A stretch of DNA of 64,000 nt, taken from positions 248,001-312,000 of the forward strand of contig NZ_JACHJB010000001.1 in the NCBI RefSeq assembly GCF_014207745.1, given 5' to 3'. The notes below the pieces were generated by a model that was not told where the DNA came from, made no database searches, and saw nothing but the letters and a program-made list of their open reading frames with translations. The translations under genes and the position numbers were made by a program. Of this stretch, positions 40,934-49,251 are shown piece by piece; position 1 is the stretch's first letter; each line of letters begins with the position of its first letter. The stretch is from Nonomuraea muscovyensis. GTDB taxonomy: Bacteria > Actinomycetota > Actinomycetes > Streptosporangiales > Streptosporangiaceae.

Positions 40934-43831
40934 TCAACCACGAGCGTTCAACCTGAACGACAGGCGCTCCGACACCATGCCGATATCGGCCTGCTCGCGC
41001 ACCTGCATGTTCTCGACCACGACCGGCGTGCGCTTCTCCATCCGGTCGATGCGGTCGACCACCGTGGCCAACTGCCGGACCACTTCCCCCATGCCAGCCC
41101 CACCGCCTGCGGCGCTGGCCGCGTCCGTCGAGCTGTAGCGGGCCATGGTGGGCGCCGACACGCGCGCTGTGTTCGACAGACCGCTGTCACCCCTGATGAA
41201 GCTGCCGCCGTAGTGGCCGGCGATCGAGTTCTCATCGACCGTCTTCACCGCGGGCTTCTTCACGTTCGGCTTGGGCCCGATAACCGCACCGGCCGAGCCG
41301 AGACCGGGCTTCTTGGTGCTGCCTACGCGCTTGCGCTTCGAGCTGCTGGCCGAGCTGGACCCCTTGCGCTTCCCGCTCTGATGCTCGGTGCGGCTTTCCG
41401 CCGAGGAGATCGCCTCAGCCACCGACGCCGCCGCCTCCGCGAGGTAGTCGACGCTGACCACGATCTGGTCAGTGGAGATCCCGACGACGTCGGCCAGGCC
41501 CGACACAGCGCCGCTCATGACCTCCGACCCGGCCGCGGCAGCCGCGCCCATCTCCGCGGACCCGGTCGTCCACGCCTGCGACATCGCGCCTGCCAGGCCG
41601 CCCGCCTCGGCGATCGTCTGCGTCAGCGACCCGGCCGCGCCCATGGTGTTCTGCAGCTCCTGCGTGGCCGCGTCCACGGAGCCGGTGATGGACGTTGTCG
41701 ACATGGCCAGGCCGGTCGACAGCGTCGCGACCTTGTCTTCGGCCTCCCGGTTGAACACCTGCAGCCCGAACTCATTGGCGACGGTGCCCAGGATCTCGAT
41801 GGCGCGGCCCCGGTACCGGGGGTCGTACGGGATGAACGCCTCGTCGCCGCTGCCTTCGCCGTACAGGATGCGCGGCTCGGAGGTGATGTGCGGCGGCGGC
41901 GACATCCGCCCGCCCGCCGACGCCCGGACGCCGCCGGCGGCGTAGCGTTCGATGCCGCCCATGGCGCGGTTCTTCTGCTCGACCGCCTTCCGCCCGGACG
42001 GGCTGTCGTAAATCGTCCTCACGTGGACGTCGACAGTGCCTCGCTGGCGGGCGACGTGCAGCAGGAACGCGGCGAGCTCCGCCTTACCCTTCGCCGTGTT
42101 CGCGTCGATCTCGACCTTCTTGCCGTTCGGCAGGATCTTCACGGCGTTGCCAAAACGATCGATCGCGACCGTGCCGTCCTTCGTCTTCGCGATCGTGATG
42201 CCCAGCGAGTCGGCCAGCGCGGCGATCGTCTCCCGGGCCGCGCCGTTCTTGCCCGCCCACTCCGTCAGCCGGCCGATGTTGTCCTGAAACGCCCTCGTCG
42301 CCTCCGTGGTCCTGCCGGTGCGCTCCATCTCGACCTTGGCCGCCTCGGAGATGGCCATCGTGACGTCCCGGACGCCCTGCAGCCGCTCCACCTCCGAAAG
42401 CTTCTGTTCCTTCGCGGCCCGGTTCGCGTCCTCGATCGCCTGCTTCAGCCTGATCTCGGCGTCGAGAGCCTTCGCGGCCGGGTCGAAAAACTCTTCCATC
42501 GCCTGCGACAGGTTGCGGATGCCGCCCTCGGCCGTCGTCGCGCCATCGCCGAGAGACTTCGACGCCGCCGCGGCGGCCGCCATCGCCTGGTCAACCGCGG
42601 CGAACATCGGCGGAGCGCCCTGCATGTTGCTGTAGAACTCGTCAGGCTTGACGCCGAACATGTACTCGAACGCCAGGTCGCTGCCAGCCTTCGGGTTGAC
42701 CGGCAGCATCAGCGCCGCCTTGATCTCATCCGCCCACGACAGCACCTCGGCGCCCATGCTCAGGAGCTTCGTGGCGTCCTCCAGCAGGTTCGCCAGCATC
42801 GCCGGGTCCTCGTCGAGGATCTGCGAGAACGTCTCGAACGTGTCCCCCAGATTGGCCATGATGGCGGGCATCTGGTCGCCGAGGGCGCGCAGCATCTCGC
42901 CGAAGCTGCCCGACAGCCGTTCCAGGGACGGCCCGAGCGACGCGAGCCCGTCACCTACAGCCACAATGAAGGCGTCCACGTCCGGCACCAGGTCGCGAAA
43001 GATCCGCGCCAAGGTCGGCTTCAGCCGGTCGAACGTGCGCCCCGCCACGTCGGCAGCGCGGACCATGCTGTCCTCGAACGGCTCGGCAGCGTCCGCGAGG
43101 TCTCTCTTGATCGCCCCGACCGCGTCCGACCAGGCGAGACGCACCTTGTCCGACTGTGCCGCCGCCGTGATGCCCACCGCCGTCAGCGCCCCGCCGAGGG
43201 CGAAAACGATCCCCGACGCCGCGACGCTCGCCACCGCCGGGAGGGCCTGAATCGCGCCAACCGCCACCGCGACGTTAGCCGGGCCCGCCTTGCCGATCAC
43301 GTCGAACGCGCCCGAGAACTTCTCGCCCAGGCCGCCCGCAGTGTCGCCGAGCATGCCCAGCCCCGCCAGGGCCGCGCTCGTGTCGACGTCCACCTTCGCC
43401 TTACGCCCGTCCAGCCGCTCAAGCTCGATCTCGACCTGGCGGAGCTGCTGCAACGCCATCCCGACGTCCGCGCGCACCAGCGGATCGGCTTCCATGTCTG
43501 ACAGCTCTTGCAGTTCCCGCTCGATCTGCTGCATCTGCGACAGCGCCGAAGCGCCGTCGATGTCGACGCCGATCCGCTTGCTCGACAGGTTCTCCAGCTC
43601 GCGCCGTAGCTCCGCGAACTTGATCTCGGCCGGGCCGCTGTCCGCATCGATCTTGATTTTCGGCAGCGCTTTGGTGGCCGCTTCCAGACGCCGGCGCATC
43701 GCGTCCGCCGCGCCGCCCGTCTGCGTCATCTGCCGGCCGAGGGACTGCGTGTCCGTCGTGGCCTTCCTCATCCCCGCCTCAAAGCCGGCGATGTCCGCCC
43801 TGAGACGGATACTCACGCTCCGGTCAGCCAT
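40934..43831 (-). CDS. Phage tail tape-measure-like protein
   Basis: The 965-residue protein opens VSIRLRADIAGFEAGMRKATTDTQSLGRQM, the typical start of tape-measure proteins. Long coiled-coil stretches follow (DIDGASALSQMQQIERELQELSD and later helices), then a hydrophobic zone near residues 190-230 (AVGAIQALPAVASVAASGIVFALGGALTAVGI) like the membrane-inserting part of tail tips. RYAAGGVRASAGGRM and GEGSGDEAFIPYDPRYRGRA match the C-terminal motif of actinophage tape measures. A basic Ser/Lys tail and final coil close the protein. No other tail gene is present, so it may be a captured gene with a new role. ATG 43831 follows GGGGGGTGG. Confidence 0.85.
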   Translation of the reverse strand: MADRSVSIRLRADIAGFEAGMRKATTDTQSLGRQMTQTGGAADAMRRRLEAATKALPKIKIDADSGPAEIKFAELRRELENLSSKRIGVDIDGASALSQMQQIERELQELSDMEADPLVRADVGMALQQLRQVEIELERLDGRKAKVDVDTSAALAGLGMLGDTAGGLGEKFSGAFDVIGKAGPANVAVAVGAIQALPAVASVAASGIVFALGGALTAVGITAAAQSDKVRLAWSDAVGAIKRDLADAAEPFEDSMVRAADVAGRTFDRLKPTLARIFRDLVPDVDAFIVAVGDGLASLGPSLERLSGSFGEMLRALGDQMPAIMANLGDTFETFSQILDEDPAMLANLLEDATKLLSMGAEVLSWADEIKAALMLPVNPKAGSDLAFEYMFGVKPDEFYSNMQGAPPMFAAVDQAMAAAAAASKSLGDGATTAEGGIRNLSQAMEEFFDPAAKALDAEIRLKQAIEDANRAAKEQKLSEVERLQGVRDVTMAISEAAKVEMERTGRTTEATRAFQDNIGRLTEWAGKNGAARETIAALADSLGITIAKTKDGTVAIDRFGNAVKILPNGKKVEIDANTAKGKAELAAFLLHVARQRGTVDVHVRTIYDSPSGRKAVEQKNRAMGGIERYAAGGVRASAGGRMSPPPHITSEPRILYGEGSGDEAFIPYDPRYRGRAIEILGTVANEFGLQVFNREAEDKVATLSTGLAMSTTSITGSVDAATQELQNTMGAAGSLTQTIAEAGGLAGAMSQAWTTGSAEMGAAAAAGSEVMSGAVSGLADVVGISTDQIVVSVDYLAEAAASVAEAISSAESRTEHQSGKRKGSSSASSSKRKRVGSTKKPGLGSAGAVIGPKPNVKKPAVKTVDENSIAGHYGGSFIRGDSGLSNTARVSAPTMARYSSTDAASAAGGGAGMGEVVRQLATVVDRIDRMEKRTPVVVENMQVREQADIGMVSERLSFRLNARG

Positions 43832-44108
43832 GCACGCCACCCCCCGTTGCCTCAGCGATGACGGCCTCGATCTCCGCCACCGTCAGCCCCTTCCGGTCGG
43901 CCACCACGGCGACACTCAGATCCTTCGCCGCGTCCAGCACCTCGACCAGACAGGCGACGTCGGCCGGCAGGTTCGCCCGCGCCCACTTCGCCATCCCGTG
44001 AACCGCGGCCAACCCCTGGTCGTCCAGAGCGTTGACCGCCTCGACCAGCCGCGCCCACGCGGCCACTGACGCCGGCACCTGCGGCCCCGGCCTGCTACTC
44101 GTCTCCAT
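43824..44108 (-). CDS. Small helical protein upstream of the tape-measure gene
   Basis: The 94-residue protein is almost entirely helical (PASVAAWARLVEAVNALDDQGLAAVHGMAKWARANLP, then VACLVEVLDAAKDLSVAVVADRKGLTVAEIEAVIAEA). It overlaps the tape-measure start by a few bases. In tailed phages this position is held by the tail assembly chaperones, which are often small and helical, but no frameshift site is obvious, so that assignment is only a suggestion. Confidence 0.6.
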   Translation of the reverse strand: METSSRPGPQVPASVAAWARLVEAVNALDDQGLAAVHGMAKWARANLPADVACLVEVLDAAKDLSVAVVADRKGLTVAEIEAVIAEATGGGVHG

Positions 44109-44223
44109 CGCTCCCTCTCAAGATCATCCCGCGAAAACCGTTCATACTGCGGCACCACGGAAATGCCTCACCCTCGGTCCTGCGCAGGTGCCTTTAGGGG
44201 GGTCGCGCCAGGTAGCTGTGTAG

Positions 44224-44583
44224 TCACTGTGTGTTCCATCCGCCTGGTTGCAGCTCTGCTGTTGCCTTGTCGTGGCAGGGCTTGCAGAGGCCGCGCCCGT
44301 GTCTGGGGTCGTCGGGGTCGAGTCCTTGCGCTTCGAGGTCTTTGCGGCTGACGGGCCAGTGGTCGGCCACGGTCGATGGTGCGGCCAGGCATATGACGCA
44401 GACGGGGTGCTTGGCCAGTACGGCGGCGCGGAAGCGGCGGCGGTGTCTGGTTCCGTAGCCTCGCTGTGCTGCTGTGCCGCGCGCTCTGTCGGCTGCTCGC
44501 TGGTGTTCGGGGCAGCGTCCACCTCGGACTAGGCGCGGGCATCCGGGGACCGTACAGACGCTCATGGCTTTACGCGGGGACAT
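44224..44583 (-). CDS. HNH endonuclease
   Basis: The 119-residue protein has zinc-ribbon cysteines at the start (CTVPGCPRLVRGGRCPEHQ) and then the HNH core: HPVCVICLAAPSTVADHWPVSRKD, with the CxxC and the ADHW histidine, followed by GRGLCKPCHDKATAEL with the second CxxC and final His. This layout matches HNH nucleases encoded beside terminase genes in actinophages. It cuts DNA, perhaps at packaging or replication ends; the partner here is unknown. It overlaps a short possible gene at its start. Confidence 0.87.
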   Translation of the reverse strand: MSPRKAMSVCTVPGCPRLVRGGRCPEHQRAADRARGTAAQRGYGTRHRRRFRAAVLAKHPVCVICLAAPSTVADHWPVSRKDLEAQGLDPDDPRHGRGLCKPCHDKATAELQPGGWNTQ

Positions 44584-44758
44584 CTGGGACCTCCTCGCGC
44601 GCGCGTGCGTGGGGAGGTCTCAGGGGTCCGGACAGCGAGGGCTCTCCTCCCCGGTATCTGGGATGACCCGCGTTTGGGATGGCACCCCACCCCGGTGGTG
44701 CGCAGGCCGGGACGGTGCAGGAGGTGGTGACTGTCCCGGCCTGAGTCTTGGTGGTCAT
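44570..44758 (-). CDS. Possible small protein of the leftward operon
   Basis: The 62-residue frame (MTTKTQAGTVTTSCTVPACA, then Pro/Arg-rich) starts three bases after the end of the 262-residue protein and overlaps the HNH start by 14 bases, an arrangement typical of the operon. The composition is low-complexity and no fold is evident, so it may be a chance frame. Confidence 0.35.
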   Translation of the reverse strand: MTTKTQAGTVTTSCTVPACAPPGWGAIPNAGHPRYRGGEPSLSGPLRPPHARAREEVPDVPA

Positions 44759-44761
44759 GGT

Positions 44762-45550
44762 CTAGAACCCGACCGCCTTGTACGGGGTGTTCCTGTTGGC
44801 GATGACCTCGGCGACGACGCGGGCTTGCTCGTCGGGTGTCGGCATCCACACTTCGGCGTTGTGGTCGGCGAAGTAGATGAGGGTCTGCCTGATGTTGAGG
44901 CCGTGCCAGGGTGGGCGGGCCATGGCCATGCGTGAGGGGTGCAGCTCGTCGTGGTTGCGCAGGTAGGCGTACCGGTTGTTGGGGTCTTCGGGGCAGCGGA
45001 TGCCCTGATTCCACAGGGCGGCGCGGCCGGCCCTGATGGCGAGGTAGGTCTCGGCGAGCTGGTCGAGGTCGTCGCTGGCTTTGCGGACCTTGGCGGGCGC
45101 CGAGAGGAGGCGACGGGGTTCGGTGTCGCCGTGCTTGTGCAGGGTGGTCACGGCTTCGCGGATGGCTGCCCATGTCTTGTCGAGGGCGGGGGCGAGGTGG
45201 CCGGCGATGATCTGGTTGGCGTGTTCGCGGATGCAGGCGGCGACGCGGCGGGCGGCGATCTCTTGGGCCAGGCCGAGGAGTTCGATGGTGTCTTCGCGGA
45301 TGCGTTCCTGCGCGCGGGCCTGCTCGATCTGCGCGGGGTCGGGGAGCGGCTGCCCTGCGTGGAGGGCGTCGACGGTGGCGACGGCGAGTTCCTGGGTGAG
45401 TTGCCAGGAGGATCGGGGCGGGACGGGCCACGGTTCGGCGAGGATTTCGGCGTGGACGTCGCGTAGCTTGAGCAGCTCGTCCGGCAGGGTGTAGGCGCTT
45501 TGGGCGGCGCCGTGGAACAGGTCGGGGCAGGGCAGGCTGTTCTCAGGCAT
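44762..45550 (-). CDS. Hypothetical phage- or element-type protein, 262 aa
   Basis: The protein is largely helical. It contains LAQEIAARRVAACIREHANQIIAGHLAPALDKTWAAIREAV in the middle, LRNHDELHPSRMAMARPPWHGLNIRQTLIYFADH near residue 200, and a C-terminal acidic/aromatic part. Similar long helical proteins of unknown role occur in actinophage genomes near HNH genes. The first codons overlap the stop of the small gene upstream, so it belongs to the leftward unit. The family is not recognised. Confidence 0.65.
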   Translation of the reverse strand: MPENSLPCPDLFHGAAQSAYTLPDELLKLRDVHAEILAEPWPVPPRSSWQLTQELAVATVDALHAGQPLPDPAQIEQARAQERIREDTIELLGLAQEIAARRVAACIREHANQIIAGHLAPALDKTWAAIREAVTTLHKHGDTEPRRLLSAPAKVRKASDDLDQLAETYLAIRAGRAALWNQGIRCPEDPNNRYAYLRNHDELHPSRMAMARPPWHGLNIRQTLIYFADHNAEVWMPTPDEQARVVAEVIANRNTPYKAVGF

Positions 45551-45719
45551 CGGCGTTGTCCTCGCTGTTGTCGGCGGGCTCGGCGTTGTCGTGCTTGGGG
45601 GTGAGCCGGGCTTGCCGGTACAGCTCGTGGGCGATGGCTGTGCGCTGCTGGGGGCCGCGGTGGGCGAGTTCGCGGATGAGCTGGCTCATGTCTGTTGTGG
45701 GTGCGGGCTGCTCGTCCAC
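45543..45719 (-). CDS. Small protein (58 aa) with ribosome binding site
   Basis: Starting at GTG 45719, seven bases after AGGAG, the frame reads VDEQPAPTTDMSQLIRELAH, then RGPQQRTAIAHELYRQARLTPK, and ends with an acidic tail in an eight-base overlap with the next start. The strong site, helical centre and coupling support a real gene. No family is recognised. Confidence 0.6.
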   Translation of the reverse strand: MDEQPAPTTDMSQLIRELAHRGPQQRTAIAHELYRQARLTPKHDNAEPADNSEDNADA

Positions 45720-45728
45720 CGGTGTCTC

Positions 45729-46142
45729 CTAGGCTGCTCGGCCGGCTCGGAAGTGTTCGACGTCTTCTCGTGTGATGAGCCAGCGGCCGGCGACCCGTTC
45801 GGCGGGTAGGCGTCCTTCGTGTATGGCTTTGAGGACTGCCCTGTCGGTGATGCCGAGCAGGTCGGCGGCGCTGCTGGTTCCCATCTGCGGGGAGAGTGGC
45901 ACGGGTTCCGGCTGGTTCGTATTGGGAGTTCCGGTCGCGGAACTTCGCCATGCGGCGGCTGCTTGGCGGAGGGCGGCGAGGACGGCGTCGACTTCGGGGT
46001 CTTGGCCGCGGCGTTCGATGCGGAGCCGGCCGAGTTGGGCGTGACGTTCGAGCCAGGCCGCGACCCTGCCGGGCACGACGACGACGGGGCCGGTGGCGCC
46101 GTAGACGTAGTGCTCGGCGGGTCGGGGCAGGCTGTCTGTCAT
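45729..46142 (-). CDS. Helix-turn-helix (excisionase/MerR-like) DNA-binding protein
   Basis: The 137-residue protein has an N-terminal helical part (VVVPGRVAAWLERHAQLGRL) and a C-terminal winged helix-turn-helix of the excisionase type at about residues 85-132: TSSAADLLGITDRAVLKAIHEGRLPAERVAGRWLITREDVEHF. It is a second DNA-binding protein of this kind in the element, besides the one at 49251. Regulation of the element or a role in excision is possible. Confidence 0.75.
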   Translation of the reverse strand: MTDSLPRPAEHYVYGATGPVVVVPGRVAAWLERHAQLGRLRIERRGQDPEVDAVLAALRQAAAAWRSSATGTPNTNQPEPVPLSPQMGTSSAADLLGITDRAVLKAIHEGRLPAERVAGRWLITREDVEHFRAGRAA

Positions 46143-46234
46143 GGAGTCATCTCGATAGGTCGTCTGTCATGGTGCGGTTCCATGGGTACGCACCAGCCTT
46201 CTAATCGCTTGGCGGCGGACGACGTACGGCATGT

Positions 46235-46459
46235 CTACGAGGCGGAACGCCACTCGGCGGCGGCTCGGTCGAGGGCGGCGTATGCCGCGGCGATCGCGCT
46301 GTGGTTGTCGAGGTCGCGGCGCACGCCGTCCACGGATCGCGGTCGGTTGCGGCTGCATGAACCCTCTCCGCATCCGCATGCTGCGAGGTAGTCGCGGGCG
46401 AGGTCGCCGATGGGGTCGTTGCGGTGGGCCTGGCCAGCGAGCCATGCACCGAAAGTCAT
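46235..46459 (-). CDS. YozE-like SAM-fold small protein
   Basis: The 74-residue protein starts MTFGAWLAGQAHRNDPIGDLARDYLA, the signature of the YozE/SAM-like fold seen in many phage and plasmid genes, then has CGCGEGSC and a C-terminal helix (AIAAAYAALDRAAAEW). The cysteines may bind a metal. Its ATG overlaps the stop of the tiny frame upstream. The role of the family is unknown. Confidence 0.72.
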   Translation of the reverse strand: MTFGAWLAGQAHRNDPIGDLARDYLAACGCGEGSCSRNRPRSVDGVRRDLDNHSAIAAAYAALDRAAAEWRSAS

Positions 46460-46515
46460 GTTGGTTCCTCTCGAAGGTGGGGTGTGGTTCTGATGGTTCC
46501 CGTCTGACGTGTCAT
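46456..46515 (-). CDS. Micro-gene of 19 codons coupled at both ends
   Basis: The frame MTRQTGTIRTTPHLREEPT starts in an ATGA overlap with the stop of the 140-residue gene and ends in an ATGA overlap with the start of the YozE-like gene. The double coupling suggests it is translated, if only to carry ribosomes across. Its second half also encodes the GAGAGGAACC ribosome site of the next gene, which could explain the frame without a functional product. Confidence 0.4.
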   Translation of the reverse strand: MTRQTGTIRTTPHLREEPT

Positions 46516-46934
46516 CGGATACCTCCGATCGCGGTGATCTCGTGGTTGATGAGGACGCCGATGTACTCGCCCTTCTCCTCGGGGATGACGCCTTCCTGGA
46601 TGTGGACGCCGAGCCGTACCTCGACGCGGTCGGCCATGACGTCGTCGACGAGGTCGGCGAGTGCGCGGATGGCCCAGGTGATGGCGCGGGCGTCGGCGCC
46701 GGTTATGGGGCGCGTGAACACGTCGAGGAGGAGGGCTTCGTGTACGAGGTCGAGGCCCTTGATGATCTGCTCTATGCCGCGGGCTTCGCGGTCTGCGCAG
46801 GGTGGGCAGGTCCATTGGTCGCCGTCGACGAACACGGCGAACGCCTTGATCTCGTACATGTCGCGGCAGCGCGAGCATTCGGCGTCTGCGGGGCCGGAGA
46901 ACAGCGTCAGCTCGACCCGTGCGGGTGTGGCCAT
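46512..46934 (-). CDS. Hypothetical protein with two CxxC pairs
   Basis: The 140-residue protein has a zinc-ribbon-like pair, CSRCRDMYEIKAFAVFVDGDQWTCPPC, in its first 46 residues, followed by helices (GIEQIIKGLDLVHEALLLDVFTRPITGADARAITWAIRALADLVDDVM) and a strand-rich end. Zinc-binding small proteins of this type are common in actinophage early regions. It is preceded by GGAGGAT and followed by the coupled micro-gene. Confidence 0.65.
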   Translation of the reverse strand: MATPARVELTLFSGPADAECSRCRDMYEIKAFAVFVDGDQWTCPPCADREARGIEQIIKGLDLVHEALLLDVFTRPITGADARAITWAIRALADLVDDVMADRVEVRLGVHIQEGVIPEEKGEYIGVLINHEITAIGGIR

Positions 46935-46986
46935 GGGATCCTCCTTGGAGGGCCGGGCTCAGTTCGGGTGAGCCCGGCCTTGATGG

Positions 46987-47181
46987 TCACGGGTGGTGCT
47001 TCTTGGCCACCGCGGCTGCGATGGCGGCGATCAGATCGTCGGTGTTGCTGTTGAGCCAGGACGTGACCGACTGCTGTACGGCGGCTTCGATGGTTTCGGG
47101 GACGCTGACGTCGTGCTGGCTGAGCCAGAAGTCCCAGGCATCGCGGACGCCCTTTGCGGTGGCGTCATGGCGCGCGGTCAT
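46987..47181 (-). CDS. Small hypothetical protein
   Basis: The 64-residue product is helical and moderately charged: VRDAWDFWLSQHDVSVPETIEAAVQQSVTSWLNSNTDDLIAAIAAAVAKK. Its ATG overlaps the stop of the upstream small gene (ATGA). Between it and the next gene 52 bases hold GAGCCCGGCCCTC-type symmetry that may slow transcription. No family is recognised. Confidence 0.6.
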   Translation of the reverse strand: MTARHDATAKGVRDAWDFWLSQHDVSVPETIEAAVQQSVTSWLNSNTDDLIAAIAAAVAKKHHP

Positions 47182-47360
47182 GAGCGCTCCCTGATGGCGT
47201 AGGTGAGGCGGTCAACCGCCACAGCGAGGGCGAGCGCAGCGTGTACGCCAGCGGCGGCGAGGCACTCGCGGCCGGCCTCGGCGCTCTGCCCGTCCGCCTC
47301 GGCCAGGAACCGCTCGGCCTCGTCGAAGTGCTCAAGATACTTGTCGGAGAGATCGGTCAC
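47178..47360 (-). CDS. Small hypothetical protein
   Basis: The 60-residue product (MTDLSDKYLEHFDEAERFLA, then a helical alanine-rich part AAAGVHAALALAVAVDRLTYAIRERS) follows GGAGG and precedes the 64-residue gene with an ATGA overlap. The helical pattern with a late DRLTYA resembles small accessory proteins of mobile elements. No function is proposed. Confidence 0.6.
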   Translation of the reverse strand: MTDLSDKYLEHFDEAERFLAEADGQSAEAGRECLAAAGVHAALALAVAVDRLTYAIRERS

Positions 47361-47369
47361 GAGGACCTC

Positions 47370-48614
47370 CTATTCTTCGTCGGTGTCAGGTTCGGGACCC
47401 ATGCTGAGCTGGTCTTCTGACGGTTCTGACGCTTCTGACACGAGATAGAGGCCACGCTTGGGGCGTGTCAGCTTCCCAGCCTTGTAATGCCGTTCGAGGT
47501 ACTTGTCTGCGTTGGCGCCGAACTCCTCGCGGACTTCCTTCGCGGTGGCGCCTTCCGGCTTCCTACGGATGAAGTCGAGGATCCCGGCGGAGGTCTCCGA
47601 GAGGTTGCTGGACTCTTCGCGCTTCTGTGCGTTGGCTTCGGCCTGCGCCAGGTTGGCCCCGTCGAGCGTCCACAGGCGACCGTCGAACTTCAGGGCGTAC
47701 TCGGCTTCCGGCACGTCCCGGCCGGTGACCTTTAGCAGCCCTTCCTCGGAGCCGCGCTTACGCCCGAGAACCATGATCGTGTCGGCGGATCCGGCGAGGC
47801 CATTGGTGCCACTGACCGCCTCCACGAAGTCCTCTGTGGTCGCCTTGCGGTCGTGATGGATGACTACCAGGGACAGGCCGGGATGATCGTCAGCGATCCG
47901 CTTCAACCGGCCGCCGATGCGGTAGTCGCGGGCGTAGGCCGATTCGCCGGGTCTGGCGTCTGGCATCACCTTGCCGAGCGTGTCGAGGACCACAAGGGAC
48001 GTCTCAGGATTCATGAACAGGAACGCCTCGATGACCTCGATCACCGCATTTGGCGGAACCTGAGTGACGTAGTGGTACGGGTCCGGGATGACGGCGTCCT
48101 CACTGCCGAGGATCAGCCGGCACCGGCTCTGCATGCGTCTGTCGCCATCCTCAAGCGCCAGATTGAGGACGTGCCGCGGCTTCGGGATGGGCAGCTTGCC
48201 GAGGACGCATGTGCCGTTGGCGATGCCGAGTAGGACGTTCCCGAAGAACCAGCTCTTGCCCACCTTGGGGGGCCCAATGGCGATCGTGAGCCCTTCAGGG
48301 ATCAGGCCGGGCACGGAATACCGGAGCGGCGGGAAGTACTGGGCTGACAACCACGTGCCGTTGCGGACATTGACCGCGTCGAGAAGCGACTTGGCGCGAG
48401 CCTCAGGGGTGTCAGAACCGTCAGAAGCGTCAGAATCGCTGTTCACAGAGTTACGAGGTTCTGACCAGTCGGCGTTCTGTCGCTTTCCCTGAGGCTCACA
48501 CTTGCAGTAGTCGGGGCGAGAGCCACAGCCTGAGCAGGCGTCGAAGCTTCCCCAGCCCTCCGTTTCGTGCTGACGGGAGACGATGTCCGCGCCGCACTTG
48601 GGGCAGGTCTTCAC
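47370..48614 (-). CDS. RecA-fold ATPase, RepA/AAA_25-like replication helicase candidate
   Basis: The 414-residue protein has N-terminal zinc-type cysteines (CPKC at 4-7, CSGC at 27-30, CKC near 37), a linker, then a RecA core with Walker A GPPKVGKS near 114-121, ALEDGDRRMQSRCRLIL, Walker B SLVVLDTLGKVM near 195 and SLVVIHHDRKATTEDFVEAVSGTNG. The C-terminus has a winged-helix-like LDFIRRKPEGATAKEVREEFGA. This combination matches RepA-like hexameric helicases used by plasmids and phages. It is the best candidate replication protein of element 2. The GTG start overlaps the upstream stop. Confidence 0.85.
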   Translation of the reverse strand: MKTCPKCGADIVSRQHETEGWGSFDACSGCGSRPDYCKCEPQGKRQNADWSEPRNSVNSDSDASDGSDTPEARAKSLLDAVNVRNGTWLSAQYFPPLRYSVPGLIPEGLTIAIGPPKVGKSWFFGNVLLGIANGTCVLGKLPIPKPRHVLNLALEDGDRRMQSRCRLILGSEDAVIPDPYHYVTQVPPNAVIEVIEAFLFMNPETSLVVLDTLGKVMPDARPGESAYARDYRIGGRLKRIADDHPGLSLVVIHHDRKATTEDFVEAVSGTNGLAGSADTIMVLGRKRGSEEGLLKVTGRDVPEAEYALKFDGRLWTLDGANLAQAEANAQKREESSNLSETSAGILDFIRRKPEGATAKEVREEFGANADKYLERHYKAGKLTRPKRGLYLVSEASEPSEDQLSMGPEPDTDEE

Positions 48615-48889
48615 GCACTCTCCTCGCGGATGATGGGCTGCCCCGTCCAAAAATCGACGGGTCCGCCCCGGTACTCGCGTCCGCCGTGGCGGCGCATGCG
48701 GGCTTCGTAGATGGGGCCGCCCGGCCGGCGGCGCTCGGCGAGCTCGGCGGCCGTGAGAGCGCGGCCCGTGGCCTTCACCTTCTCGGCGAGGGCCGACCAC
48801 TCGCGCTGCATCTCGGCCTCAGCTCGCCCCCGCCCGACCTCTTCGCCCTGGGCGAAGCCGAGCCGGTACATCAGCTCGTCGCCGGTCAT
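48611..48889 (-). CDS. Hypothetical protein upstream of the helicase gene
   Basis: The 92-residue protein is helical and basic (MTGDELMYRLGFAQGEEVGRGRAEAEM and onward), with a C-terminal RRHGGREYRGGPVDFWTGQP. ATG 48889 overlaps the previous stop (ATGA), and its own stop overlaps the helicase GTG. The basic character suggests DNA or helicase contact, but no family is recognised. Confidence 0.62.
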   Translation of the reverse strand: MTGDELMYRLGFAQGEEVGRGRAEAEMQREWSALAEKVKATGRALTAAELAERRRPGGPIYEARMRRHGGREYRGGPVDFWTGQPIIREESA

Positions 48890-49251
48890 GCGGCCACCTC
48901 CGAGTGCTGGCCGCGGTACACCCTGGCGACGACGATCCGCACGCGCTTGCCGCATCGGGAGCGGCGCATGCCGGGGATCTTCTCGGCTTCGCGGGCGTAG
49001 CCGGCGTGCCCGAGTCGGCAGTGCGGGCAGATGAAAACGGCAAGCCAGCGAGTACGACCGGGAGCGGGCGCGTACACCGACGCGAACGCGGCCGGGACAC
49101 GGTCGAGGGCGTTCGCCGAGAGGGCGTGACGGCTGTCGGTCTCAGGCTGTACCGTGGCACGCGAGAGAGCTTGCGTCTGGTGGGCGTCGGTCTCGTTGCG
49201 GCCCTGGGAGGTGGTGCTCCCGGGGCCGTTCTGCTTGTCGGGTGGGTGCAT
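48886..49251 (-). CDS. Hypothetical protein with CxxC motif
   Basis: The 121-residue product has a disordered polar N-terminus of about 50 residues and a C-terminal part with WLAVFICPHCRLGHAGYAREAEKIPGMRRSRCGKRVRIVVARVYRG, a probable small zinc-binding basic domain. It follows the excisionase-like gene with a one-base overlap of stop and start. Function is unknown. Confidence 0.6.
   Translation of the reverse strand: MHPPDKQNGPGSTTSQGRNETDAHQTQALSRATVQPETDSRHALSANALDRVPAAFASVYAPAPGRTRWLAVFICPHCRLGHAGYAREAEKIPGMRRSRCGKRVRIVVARVYRGQHSEVAA

Noticed and set aside
40907..43501. 864-codon plus-strand frame opposite the tape-measure gene
   Set aside because: Composition is shadow-like (Arg, Asp, His, Leu-rich) with no fold, whereas the minus strand has family motifs.
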